From positions 25,389,501 through 25,453,500 of the forward strand of contig CP114481.1 of assembly GCA_027186245.1 (NCBI GenBank): DNA of 64,000 nucleotides. Direction: 5' to 3'. A program made the position numbers and the translations under genes. Positions within the stretch are counted from its first letter, which is position 1. Every line of letters starts with the position of its first letter. Positions 13,901 to 27,300 of the stretch are shown here, piece by piece. The notes under the pieces are model-generated. The model ran no database searches and was not told where the DNA came from. It was given only the letters and a program-made list of their open reading frames with translations. The stretch is from Coriaria nepalensis (Eukaryota > Streptophyta > Magnoliopsida > Cucurbitales > Coriariaceae).

Positions 13901-16173
13901 AAAATATGCATAGTTGCCTTCAATAGATCAATTACAAGTTATTCATGAAAGTCGTGTCATAAATGCAAAAATATAATTGGTTCAAAGTGCTTCGAAACAA
14001 TTTAATCAAATGAAAAGACTGAATGATATACTTTTTAAGGCTAAAATAAAGCATTGTTGTCGTCAATAAATTAATTGCATGTTATGTAAGAAAATCATGG
14101 TTGAAGGGCGAAAGTAAAATTCATTCAAATGAATTTAGTATGATTTATTGACTAGAAGAGACTCAGTGACATGACTTTAAGGCTAAACAAATGGATTGTT
14201 GCCTTCAATAGATCAACTGCAAGTTATGCACAAACGTCATGTTTAAAGGCCGAATTTCGTTCGAAGTAATTTAGAATGATTTAATGACTAAAAGAGCGCA
14301 ATAATATGACTTTATGGCTCAAAATATGCATAGTTGCCTTCAATAGATCAATTACAAGTTATGCATGAAAGTCGTGTCTAAAATGCAAAAATAGAATTGG
14401 TTCGAAGTGCTTTCAAACAATTTAATGAAATTAAAAGACTGAATGATATACTTTTTAAGGCTAAAATAATGCATTGTTGTCGTCAATAAATTAATTGCAA
14501 GTTATGTAAGAAAATCATGTTTGAAAGGCGAAAATAGAATTCATTCAACATAATTTAGAATGATTTAATGACTGGATGAGACTCAATGACATGACTTTAA
14601 GGCTAAACAAATGCATTGTTGCCTTCAATAGATTAACGGCAAGTTATGCACGAATGTCATGTTTAAAGGCCGAATTTCGTTCGAAGCGATTTAGAATGAT
14701 TTAATGACTAAAAGAGACGCAATAATATGAATTTTAGGCTAAAAAAATGCATAGTTGCCTTCAATAGATCAATTACAAGTTATGCATGAAAGTCGTGTCT
14801 TAAATACAAAAATAGAATTGGTTTGAAGTGCTTTCAAACAATTTAATGATATGAAAAGACTGAGTGATATACTTTTTAAGCCTAAAATAATGCATTGTTG
14901 TCGTCAATAAATTAATTGCAAGTTATGTAAGAAAATCATGTTTGAAAGGCGAAAATAGAATTCGTTCAACTTAATTTAGAATGATTTAATGACTGGATGA
15001 GACTCAATGACAAGACTTTAAGGCTAAACAAATGCATTGTTGCCTTCAATAGATTAACTGCAAGTTATCCACGAACGTCAGGTTTAAAGGCCGAATTTCG
15101 TTCGAAGCGATTTAGAATGATTTAATGACTAAAATAGATGCAATAATATGAATTTTAGGCTAAAAAAATGCATTGTTGGCTTCAATAGATCAATTACAAG
15201 TTATGCATGAAAGTCGTGTCTTAAATACAAAAATAGAATTGGTTCGAAGTGCTTTCAAACAATTTAATGATATGAAAAGACTGAATGATGTACTTTTTAA
15301 GGCTAAAATATTGCATTGTTGTCGTTAGTAAATTAATTGCAAGTTATGTAAGAAAATCATGTTTGAAAGGCGAAAATACAATTCGTTCAACTTAATTTAG
15401 AATGATTTAATGACTGGATGAGACTCAATGACAAGACTTTAAGGCTAAACAAATGCATTGTTGCCCTCAATAGATTAACTGCAAGTTACGCACGAAAGTC
15501 ATGTTTAAAGGCCGAATTTCGTTCGAAGCGATTTAGAATGATTTAATGACTAAAAGAGACGCAATAATATGAATTTTAGGCTGAAAAAATGCATAGTTGC
15601 CTTCAATAGATCAATTACAAGTTATGCATGAAAGTCGTGTCTTAAATACAAAAATAGAATTGGTTCGAAGTGCTTTCAAACAATTTAATGATATGAAAAG
15701 ACTGAGTGATATACTTTTTAAGGCTAAAATAATGCATTGTTGTCGTCAATAAATTAATTGCAAGTTATGTAAGAAAATCATGTTTGAAAGGCGAAAATAG
15801 AAATCGTTCAACTTAATTTAGAATGATTTAATGACTGGAAGAGACTCAGTGACATGACTTTAAGGCTAACAAAATGCATTGTTGCCTTCAATAGATCAAC
15901 TGCAAGTTATGCATGAAAGTCATGTTTAAAAGCCGAATTTCGTTCGAAGTAATTTAGAATGATTTAATGACTAAAAGAGGCGCAATAATATGACTTTAAA
16001 GCTAAAAAAATGCATAGTAGCCTTCAATAGATCAATTACAAGTTATGCATGAAAGTCGTGTCTTAAATGCAAAAATAGAATTGGTTCGAAGTGCTTTCAA
16101 ACAATTTAATGAAATGAAAAGACTGAATGATATACTTTTTAAGGCTAAAATAATGCATTGTTGTCGTCAATAA
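10942..16173. repeat. Zone II: heterogeneous, diverged units
   Basis: About 12.5 units that carry mostly private substitutions and show no clear multi-unit period by eye. The units beginning near 14735, 15157 and 15578 resemble each other (aaatac, aatgatatg), a weak one-unit tandem. The zone contains the only sizeable indel in the window, an 8-bp duplication at 11323-11338. No genes are present. Confidence 0.75.
11323..11338 (+). repeat. 8-bp tandem duplication inside a C subunit
   Basis: The block gatttaat occurs twice in direct succession where every other C copy has it once. This shifts the 421-bp phase by +8 from this point on. Confidence 0.95.
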
Positions 16174-18494
16174 TTTAATTGCAAGTTATGTAAGAAAATC
16201 ATGTTTGAAAGGCGAAAATAGAATTCGTTCAACTTAATTTAGAATGATTTAATGACTGGATGAGACTCAATGACAAGACTTTAAGGCTAAACAAATGCAT
16301 TGTTGCCTTCAATAGATTAACTGCAAGTTATGCACGAAAGTCATGTTTAAAGGCCGAATTTCGTTCGAAGCGATTTAGAATTATTTAATGACTTAAAGAG
16401 ATGCAATAATATGATTTTAAGGCTAAAAATATGCATAGTTGGCTCAATAGATCAATTGCGAGTTATGCATGAAAGTCGTGTCTTAAATACAAAAATAGAA
16501 TTGGTTCGAAGTGCTTTCAAACAATTTAATGATATGAAAAGACTGAGTGATATACTTTTTAAGGCTAAAATAATGCATTGTTGTCGTCAATAAATTAATT
16601 GCAAGTTATGTAAGAAAATCATGTTTGAAAGGCGAAAATAGAATTCGTTCAACTTAATTTAGAATGATTTAATGACTGGATGAGACTCAATGACATGACT
16701 TTAAGGCTAAACAAATGCATTGTTGCCTTCAATAGATTAACTGCAAGTTATGCACGAAAGTCATGTTTAAAGGCCGATTTTTTTTCGAAGCCATTTAGAA
16801 TGATTTAATGACTAAAAGAGACGCAATAATATGAATTTTAGGCTAAAAAAAATGCATAGTTGCCTTCAATAGATCAATTAGAAGTTATTCATGAAAGTCG
16901 TGTCTTAAATGCAAAAATATAATTTGTTCGATGTGAATTGAAACAATTTAATGAAATGAAAAGACTAATTGATATACTTTTTAAGGCTAAAATAATGCAT
17001 TGTTGTCGTCAGTAAATTAATTGCATGTCACGTAAGAAAATCATGTTTGAAGGGCGAAAATAAAATTCATTCGAATTAATTTAGTATGATTTATTGACTA
17101 GAAGAGACTCAGTGACATGACTTTAAGGCTAACAAAATGCATTGTTGCCTTCAATAGATCAACTGCAAGTTATGCATGAAAGTCATGTTTAAAGGCTGAA
17201 TTTCGTTCGAAGTAATTCAGAATGATTTAATGACTAAAAGAGGCGCAATAATATGACTTTAAGGCTAAAAAAATGCATAGTTGCCTTCAATAGATCAATT
17301 ATAAGTTATGCATGAAAGTCGTGTCTTAAATGCAAAAATAGAATTGGTTCGAAGTGCTTTCAAACAATTTAATGAAATGAAAAGACTGAATGATATACTT
17401 TTTAAGGCTAAAATAATGCATTGTTGTCGTCAATAAATTAATTGCAAGTTATGTAAGAAAATCATGTTTGAAAGGCGAAAATAGAATTCGTTCAACTTAA
17501 TTTAGAAGGATTTAATGACTGGATGAGACTCAATGACAAGACTTTAAGGCTAAACAAATGCATTGTTGCCCTCAATAGATTAACTGCAAGTTATGCACGA
17601 AAGTTATGTTTCAAGGCCGAATTTTTCTCGAAGCCATTTAGAATGATATAATGACTAAAAGAGACGCAATAATATGAATTTTAGGCTAAAAAAAATGCAT
17701 AGTTGCCTTCAATAGATCAATTACAAGTTATTCATGAAAGTCGTGTCTTAAATGCAAAAATAGAATTGGTTCGAAGTGCTTTCAAACAATTTAATGAAGT
17801 GAAAAGACTGAATGATATACTTTTTAAGGCTAAAATAATGCATTGTTGTCGTCAATAAATTAGTTGCAAGTGATGTAAGAAAATCATGTTTGAAAGGCGA
17901 AAATAGAATTCGTTCAACTTAATTTAGAATGATTTAATGACTGGATGAGACTCAATGACAAGACTTTAAGGCTAAACAAATGCATTGTTGCCCTCAATAG
18001 ATTAACTGCAAGTTATGCACGAAAGTGATGTTTAAAGGCCGAATTTCGTTCAGAGCGATTTAGAATGATTTAATGACTAAAAGAGACGCAATAATATGAA
18101 TTTCAGGCTAAAAAAATGCACAGTTGCTTTCAATAGATCAATTACAAGTTATGCATGAAAGTCGTGTCTTAAATACAAAAATAGAATTGGTTCGAAGTGC
18201 TTTCAAACAATTTAATGATATGAAAAGCCTGAGTGATATACTTTTTAAGGCTAAAATAATGCATTGTTGTCGTCAATAAATTAATTGCAAGTTATGTAAG
18301 AAAATCATGTTTGAAAGGCGAAAATAGAATTCGTTCAACTTAATTTAGAATGATTTAATGACTGGATGAGACTCAATGACATCACTTTAAGGCTAAATTA
18401 ATGCATTGTTGCCTTCAATAGATTAACTGCAAGTTATGCACGAAAGTCATGTTTCATGGCCGAATTTTTTTCGAAGCCATTTAGAATGATTTAA
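16174..18494 (+). repeat. Segment a-e, first copy (offset 5901 bp, 14 units)
   Basis: Matches 22075-24395 almost perfectly; the difference I noticed is gtcgtcagt against gtcctcagt. The right end is at ttaatgacta here against ttaacgacta in the other copy, where the second copy switches to unit m. The identical 60-codon frames at 16411-16593 and 22312-22494 are copies of unit a. Confidence 0.9.
16359..16375 (+). promoter_or_regulatory. CENP-B-box-like site, zone III copy
   Basis: The same 17 bases as at 39535-39551, in the C subunit just before unit a. Repeated at the 5901-bp offset in the second a-e segment. Confidence 0.35.
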
Positions 18495-21400
18495 TGACTA
18501 AAAGAGACGCAATAATATGAATTTTAGGCTAGAAAAAATGCATAGTTGCCTTTCAATAGATCAATTACAAGTTATTCATGAAAGTCGTGTCTGAAATGCA
18601 AAAATAGAATTGGTTCGAAGTGCTTTCAAACAATTTAATGAAGTGAAAAGACTGAATGATATACTTTTTAAGGCTAAAATAATGCATTGTTGTCGTCAAT
18701 AAATTAATTGCAAGTTATGTAAGAAAATCATGTTTGAAAGGCGAAAATAGAATTCGTTCAACTTAATTTAGAATGATTTAATGACGGGATGAGACTCAAT
18801 GACAAGACTTTAAGGCTAAACAAATGCATTGTTGCCTTCAATAGATTAACCGCAAGTTATGCACGAAAGTCATGTTTAAAGGCTGAATTTCGTTCGAAGC
18901 GATTTAGAATTATTTAATGACTTAAAGAGATGCAATAATATGATTTTAAGGCTAAAAATATGCATAGTTGCCTTCAATAGATCAATTGCAAGTTATGCAT
19001 GAAAGTCGTGTCTTAAATACAAAAATAGAATTGGTTCGAAGTGCTTTCAAACAATTTAATGATATGAAAAGATTGAATGATATACTTTTTAAGGCTAAAA
19101 TAATGCATTGTTGTCGTCAATAAATTAATTGCAAGTTATGTAAGAAACTCATGTTTGAAAGGCGAAAATAGAATTCGTTCAACTTAATTTAGAATGATTT
19201 AATGACTGGATGAGACTTAATGACAAGACTTTAAGGCTAAACAAATGCATTGTTGCCTTCAATAGATTAACTGCAAGTTATGCACGAAAGTCATGTTTAA
19301 AGGCCGAATTTTGTTCGAAGCCATTTAGAATGATTTAATGACTAAAAGAGACGCAATAATATGAATTTTAGGCTAAAAAAATGCATAGTTGCTTTCAATA
19401 GATCAATTACAAGTTATGCATGAAAGTCGTGTCTTAAATACAAAAATAGAATTGGTTCGAAGTGTTTTAAAACAATTTAACGAAATGAAAAGACTGAATA
19501 ATATACTTTTTAAGGCTAAAATAATGCATTGTTGTCGTCAATAAATTAATTGCAAGTTATGTAAGAAAATCAGGTTTCAACGGTGAAAATAGAATTCGTT
19601 CAACTTAATTTAGAATGATTTAATGACTGGATGAGACTCAATGACATGACTTTGAGGATAAACAAATGCATCGTTGCCTTCAATAGATTAACTGCAAGTT
19701 ATGCACGAAAGTCATGTTTCAAGGCCGAATTTTTTTCGAAGCCATTTAGAATGATTTAATGACTAAAAGAGACGCAATAATATGAATTTTAGGCTAAAAA
19801 AAATGCATAGTTGCCTTCAATAGATCAATTACAAGTTATTCATGAAAGTCGTGTCTTAAATGCAAAAATAGAATTGGTTCGAAGTGTTTTAAAACAATTT
19901 AACGAAATGAAAAGACTGAATAATATACTTTTTAAGGCTAAAATAATGCATTGTTGTCGTCAATAAATTAATTGCATGTTATGTAAGAAAATTATGTTTG
20001 AAGGGCGAAAATAAAATTCATTCGAATTAATTTAGTATGATTTATTGACTAGAAGAGACTCAGTGACATGACTTTAAGGCTAACAAAATGCACTGTTGCC
20101 TTCAATAGATTAACTGCAAGTTATGCACGAAAGTCATGTTTAATGGCCGAATTTTTTTCGAAGCGATTTAGAATGATTTAATGACTAAAAGAGACGCAAT
20201 AATATGAATTTTAGGCTAAAAAAATGCATAGTTGCCTTCGATAGATCAATTGCAAGTTATGCATGAAAGTCGTGTCTTAAATACAAAAATAGAATTGGTT
20301 CGAAGTGCTTTCAAACAATTTAATGATATGAAAAGACTGAATGATATACTTTTTAAGGCTAAAATAATGCATTGTTGTCGTCAATAAATTAATTGCAAGT
20401 TATGTAAGAAAATCATTTTTGAAAGGCGAAAATAGAATTCGTTCAACTTAATTTAGAATGATTTAATGACTGGATGAGACTCAATGACATGACTTTAAGG
20501 CTAAACAAATGCATTGTTGCCTTCAATAGATTAACTGCAAGTTATGCACGAAAGTCATGTTTCAAGGCCGAATTTTGTTCGAAGCGATTTAGAATGATTG
20601 AATGACTAAAAGAGACGCAATAATATGAATTTTAGGCTAAAAAAAATGCATAGTTGCCTTCAATAGATCAATTGCAAGTTATGCATGAAAGTCGTGTCTT
20701 AAATACAAAAATAGAATTGGTTCGAAGTGTTTTAAAACAATTTAACGAAATGAAAAGACTGAATAATATACTTTTTAAGGCTAAAATAATGCATTGTTGT
20801 CGTCAATAAATTAATTGCAAGTTATGTAAGAAAATCATGTTTCAACGGTGAAAATAGAATTCGTTCAACTTAATTTAGAATGATTTAATGACTGGATGAG
20901 ACTCAATGACATGACTTTGAGGATAAACAAATGCATCGTTGCCTTCAATAGATTAACTGCAAGTTATGCACGAAAGTCATGTTTCAAGGCCGAATTTTTT
21001 TCGAAGCCATTTAGAATGATTTAATGACTAAAAGAGACGCAATAATATGAATTTTAGGCTAAAAAAAATGCATAGTTGCCTTCAATAGATCAATTACAAG
21101 TTATTCATGAAAGTCGTGTCTTGAATACAAAAATATAATTGGTTCGAAGTGCTTTGAAACAATTTAATGAAATGAAAAGACTAATTGATATACTTTTTAA
21201 GGCTAAAATAATGCATTGTTGTCGTCAATAAATTAATTGCATGTCAGGTAAGAAAATCATGTTTGAAAGGCGAAAATAGAATTCGTTCAACTTAATTTAG
21301 AATGATTTAATGACTGGATGAGACTCAATGACATGACTTTAAGGCTAAACAAATGCATTGTTTCCTTCAATAGATTAACTGCAAGTTATGCACGAAAGTC

Positions 21401-22141
21401 ATGTTTCAAGGCCGAATTTTTTTCGAAGCCATTTAGAATGATTTAACGACTAAAAGAGACGCAATAATATGAATTTTAGGCTAAAAAAAATGCATAGTTG
21501 CCTTCAATAGATCAATTACAAGTTATTCATGAAACTCGTGTCTTAAATGCAAAAATATAATTGGTTCGAAGTGCATTGAAACAATTTAATGAAATGAAAA
21601 GACTAATTGATATACTTTTTAAGGCTAAAATAATGCATTGTTGTCGTCAATAAATTAATTGCATGTCATGTAAGAAAATCATGTTTGAAAGGCGAAAATA
21701 GAATTCGTTCAACTTAATTTAGAATGATTTAATGACTGGATGAGACTCAATGACAAGACTTTAAGGCTAAACAAATGCATTGTTGCCCTCAATAGATTAA
21801 CTGCAAGTTATGCACGAAAGTGATGTTTAAAGGCCGAATTTCGTTCGAAGCGATTTAGAATGATTTAATGACTAAAAGAGACGCAATAATATGAATTTTA
21901 GGCTAAAAAAATGCACAGTTGCTTTCAATAGATCAATTACAAGTTATGCATGAAAATCGTGTCTTAAATACAAAAATAGAATTGGTTCGAAGTGCTTTCA
22001 AACAATTTAATGATATGAAAAGACTTAGTTATATACTTTTTAAGGCTAAAATAATGCATTGTTGTCGTCAATAAATTAATTGCAAGTTATGTAAGAAAAT
22101 CATGTTTGAAAGGCGAAAATAGAATTCGTTCAACTTAATTT
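18488..22141 (+). repeat. Segment f-n, first copy (offset 9695 bp)
   Basis: Nine units that match 28183-31836 almost without change; one visible difference is atcaggtttcaac against atcatgtttcaac. The first part (18488-20516, units f-j) is also present at 25232-27260, so f-j occurs three times. Confidence 0.9.
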
Positions 22142-24395
22142 AGAATGATTTAATGACTGGATGAGACTCAATGACAAGACTTTAAGGCTAAACAAATGCA
22201 TTGTTGCCTTCAATAGATTAACTGCAAGTTATGCACGAAAGTCATGTTTAAAGGCCGAATTTCGTTCGAAGCGATTTAGAATTATTTAATGACTTAAAGA
22301 GATGCAATAATATGATTTTAAGGCTAAAAATATGCATAGTTGGCTCAATAGATCAATTGCGAGTTATGCATGAAAGTCGTGTCTTAAATACAAAAATAGA
22401 ATTGGTTCGAAGTGCTTTCAAACAATTTAATGATATGAAAAGACTGAGTGATATACTTTTTAAGGCTAAAATAATGCATTGTTGTCGTCAATAAATTAAT
22501 TGCAAGTTATGTAAGAAAATCATGTTTGAAAGGCGAAAATAGAATTCGTTCAACTTAATTTAGAATGATTTAATGACTGGATGAGACTCAATGACATGAC
22601 TTTAAGGCTAAACAAATGCATTGTTGCCTTCAATAGATTAACTGCAAGTTATGCACGAAAGTCATGTTTAAAGGCCGATTTTTTTTCGAAGCCATTTAGA
22701 ATGATTTAATGACTAAAAGAGACGCAATAATATGAATTTTAGGCTAAAAAAAATGCATAGTTGCCTTCAATAGATCAATTAGAAGTTATTCATGAAAGTC
22801 GTGTCTTAAATGCAAAAATATAATTTGTTCGATGTGAATTGAAACAATTTAATGAAATGAAAAGACTAATTGATATACTTTTTAAGGCTAAAATAATGCA
22901 TTGTTGTCCTCAGTAAATTAATTGCATGTCACGTAAGAAAATCATGTTTGAAGGGCGAAAATAAAATTCATTCGAATTAATTTAGTATGATTTATTGACT
23001 AGAAGAGACTCAGTGACATGACTTTAAGGCTAACAAAATGCATTGTTGCCTTCAATAGATCAACTGCAAGTTATGCATGAAAGTCATGTTTAAAGGCTGA
23101 ATTTCGTTCGAAGTAATTCAGAATGATTTAATGACTAAAAGAGGCGCAATAATATGACTTTAAGGCTAAAAAAATGCATAGTTGCCTTCAATAGATCAAT
23201 TATAAGTTATGCATGAAAGTCGTGTCTTAAATGCAAAAATAGAATTGGTTCGAAGTGCTTTCAAACAATTTAATGAAATGAAAAGACTGAATGATATACT
23301 TTTTAAGGCTAAAATAATGCATTGTTGTCGTCAATAAATTAATTGCAAGTTATGTAAGAAAATCATGTTTGAAAGGCGAAAATAGAATTCGTTCAACTTA
23401 ATTTAGAAGGATTTAATGACTGGATGAGACTCAATGACAAGACTTTAAGGCTAAACAAATGCATTGTTGCCCTCAATAGATTAACTGCAAGTTATGCACG
23501 AAAGTTATGTTTCAAGGCCGAATTTTTCTCGAAGCCATTTAGAATGATATAATGACTAAAAGAGACGCAATAATATGAATTTTAGGCTAAAAAAAATGCA
23601 TAGTTGCCTTCAATAGATCAATTACAAGTTATTCATGAAAGTCGTGTCTTAAATGCAAAAATAGAATTGGTTCGAAGTGCTTTCAAACAATTTAATGAAG
23701 TGAAAAGACTGAATGATATACTTTTTAAGGCTAAAATAATGCATTGTTGTCGTCAATAAATTAGTTGCAAGTGATGTAAGAAAATCATGTTTGAAAGGCG
23801 AAAATAGAATTCGTTCAACTTAATTTAGAATGATTTAATGACTGGATGAGACTCAATGACAAGACTTTAAGGCTAAACAAATGCATTGTTGCCCTCAATA
23901 GATTAACTGCAAGTTATGCACGAAAGTGATGTTTAAAGGCCGAATTTCGTTCAGAGCGATTTAGAATGATTTAATGACTAAAAGAGACGCAATAATATGA
24001 ATTTCAGGCTAAAAAAATGCACAGTTGCTTTCAATAGATCAATTACAAGTTATGCATGAAAGTCGTGTCTTAAATACAAAAATAGAATTGGTTCGAAGTG
24101 CTTTCAAACAATTTAATGATATGAAAAGCCTGAGTGATATACTTTTTAAGGCTAAAATAATGCATTGTTGTCGTCAATAAATTAATTGCAAGTTATGTAA
24201 GAAAATCATGTTTGAAAGGCGAAAATAGAATTCGTTCAACTTAATTTAGAATGATTTAATGACTGGATGAGACTCAATGACATCACTTTAAGGCTAAATT
24301 AATGCATTGTTGCCTTCAATAGATTAACTGCAAGTTATGCACGAAAGTCATGTTTCATGGCCGAATTTTTTTCGAAGCCATTTAGAATGATTTAA
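22075..24395 (+). repeat. Segment a-e, second copy (offset 5901 bp, 14 units)
   Basis: Second copy of 16174-18494. After unit e it continues with unit m rather than f. The switch falls in the C subunit near 24395 and marks an unequal exchange between e and l/m contexts. Confidence 0.9.
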
Positions 24396-27300
24396 CGACT
24401 AAAAGAGACGCAATAATATGAATTTTAGGCTAAAAAAAATGCATAGTTGCCTTCAATAGATCAATTACAAGTTATTCATGAAACTCGTGTCTTAAATGCA
24501 AAAATATAATTGGTTCGAAGTGCATTGAAACAATTTAATGAAATGAAAAGACTAATTGATATACTTTTTAAGGCTAAAATAATGCATTGTTGTCGTCAAT
24601 AAATTAATTGCATGTCATGTAAGAAAATCATGTTTGAAAGGCGAAAATAGAATTCGTTCAACTTAATTTAGAATGATTTAATGACTGGATGAGACTCAAT
24701 GACAAGACTTTAAGGCTAAACAAATGCATTGTTGCCCTCAATAGATTAACTGCAAGTTATGCACGAAAGTGATGTTTAAAGGCCGAATTTCGTTCGAAGC
24801 GATTTAGAATGATTTAATGACTAAAAGAGACGCAATAATATGAATTTTAGGCTAAAAAAATGCACAGTTGCTTTCAATAGATCAATTACAAGTTATGCAT
24901 GAAAATCGTGTCTTAAATACAAAAATAGAATTGGTTCGAAGTGCTTTCAAACAATTTAATGATATGAAAAGACTTAGTTATATACTTTTTAAGGCTAAAA
25001 TAATGCATTGTTGTCGTCAATAAATTAATTGCAAGTTATGTAAGAAAATCATGTTTGAAAGGCGAAAATAGAATTCGTTCAACTTAATTTAGAATGATTT
25101 AATGACTGGATGAGACTCAATGACAAGACTTTAAGGCTAAACAAATGCATTGTTGCCCTCAATAGATTAACTGCAAGTTATGCACGAAAGTGATGTTTAA
25201 AGGCCGAATTTCGTTCAGAGCGATTTAGAATGATTTAATGACTAAAAGAGACGCAATAATATGAATTTTAGGCTAGAAAAAATGCATAGTTGCCTTTCAA
25301 TAGATCAATTACAAGTTATTCATGAAAGTCGTGTCTGAAATGCAAAAATAGAATTGGTTCGAAGTGCTTTCAAACAATTTAATGAAGTGAAAAGACTGAA
25401 TGATATACTTTTTAAGGCTAAAATAATGCATTGTTGTCGTCAATAAATTAATTGCAAGTTATGTAAGAAAATCATGTTTGAAAGGCGAAAATAGAATTCG
25501 TTCAACTTAATTTAGAATGATTTAATGACGGGATGAGACTCAATGACAAGACTTTAAGGCTAAACAAATGCATTGTTGCCTTCAATAGATTAACCGCAAG
25601 TTATGCACGAAAGTCATGTTTAAAGGCTGAATTTCGTTCGAAGCGATTTAGAATTATTTAATGACTTAAAGAGATGCAATAATATGATTTTAAGGCTAAA
25701 AATATGCATAGTTGCCTTCAATAGATCAATTGCAAGTTATGCATGAAAGTCGTGTCTTAAATACAAAAATAGAATTGGTTCGAAGTGCTTTCAAACAATT
25801 TAATGATATGAAAAGATTGAATGATATACTTTTTAAGGCTAAAATAATGCATTGTTGTCGTCAATAAATTAATTGCAAGTTATGTAAGAAACTCATGTTT
25901 GAAAGGCGAAAATAGAATTCGTTCAACTTAATTTAGAATGATTTAATGACTGGATGAGACTTAATGACAAGACTTTAAGGCTAAACAAATGCATTGTTGC
26001 CTTCAATAGATTAACTGCAAGTTATGCACGAAAGTCATGTTTAAAGGCCGAATTTTGTTCGAAGCCATTTAGAATGATTTAATGACTAAAAGAGACGCAA
26101 TAATATGAATTTTAGGCTAAAAAAATGCATAGTTGCTTTCAATAGATCAATTACAAGTTATGCATGAAAGTCGTGTCTTAAATACAAAAATAGAATTGGT
26201 TCGAAGTGTTTTAAAACAATTTAACGAAATGAAAAGACTGAATAATATACTTTTTAAGGCTAAAATAATGCATTGTTGTCGTCAATAAATTAATTGCAAG
26301 TTATGTAAGAAAATCATGTTTCAACGGTGAAAATAGAATTCGTTCAACTTAATTTAGAATGATTTAATGACTGGATGAGACTCAATGACATGACTTTGAG
26401 GATAAACAAATGCATCGTTGCCTTCAATAGATTAACTGCAAGTTATGCACGAAAGTCATGTTTCAAGGCCGAATTTTTTTCGAAGCCATTTAGAATGATT
26501 TAATGACTAAAAGAGACGCAATAATATGAATTTTAGGCTAAAAAAAATGCATAGTTGCCTTCAATAGATCAATTACAAGTTATTCATGAAAGTCGTGTCT
26601 TAAATGCAAAAATAGAATTGGTTCGAAGTGTTTTAAAACAATTTAACGAAATGAAAAGACTGAATAATATACTTTTTAAGGCTAAAATAATGCATTGTTG
26701 TCGTCAATAAATTAATTGCATGTTATGTAAGAAAATTATGTTTGAAGGGCGAAAATAAAATTCATTCGAATTAATTTAGTATGATTTATTGACTAGAAGA
26801 GACTCAGTGACATGACTTTAAGGCTAACAAAATGCACTGTTGCCTTCAATAGATTAACTGCAAGTTATGCACGAAAGTCATGTTTAATGGCCGAATTTTT
26901 TTCGAAGCGATTTAGAATGATTTAATGACTAAAAGAGACGCAATAATATGAATTTTAGGCTAAAAAAATGCATAGTTGCCTTCGATAGATCAATTGCAAG
27001 TTATGCATGAAAGTCGTGTCTTAAATACAAAAATAGAATTGGTTCGAAGTGCTTTCAAACAATTTAATGATATGAAAAGACTGAATGATATACTTTTTAA
27101 GGCTAAAATAATGCATTGTTGTCGTCAATAAATTAATTGCAAGTTATGTAAGAAAATCATTTTTGAAAGGCGAAAATAGAATTCGTTCAACTTAATTTAG
27201 AATGATTTAATGACTGGATGAGACTCAATGACATGACTTTAAGGCTAAACAAATGCATTGTTTCCTTCAATAGATTAACTGCAAGTTATGCACGAAAGTC

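Noticed and set aside
16411..16593. 60-codon plus-strand open frame
   Set aside because: Opened by base changes in unit a (gctcaatag with a missing base) that bypass the usual TAG in gcatag. All A subunits share the same 40-odd codons downstream because the sequence is shared, not because it is a gene.
22312..22494. 60-codon plus-strand open frame identical to that at 16411
   Set aside because: Copy of the same satellite unit 5901 bp downstream; identity reflects the duplication.
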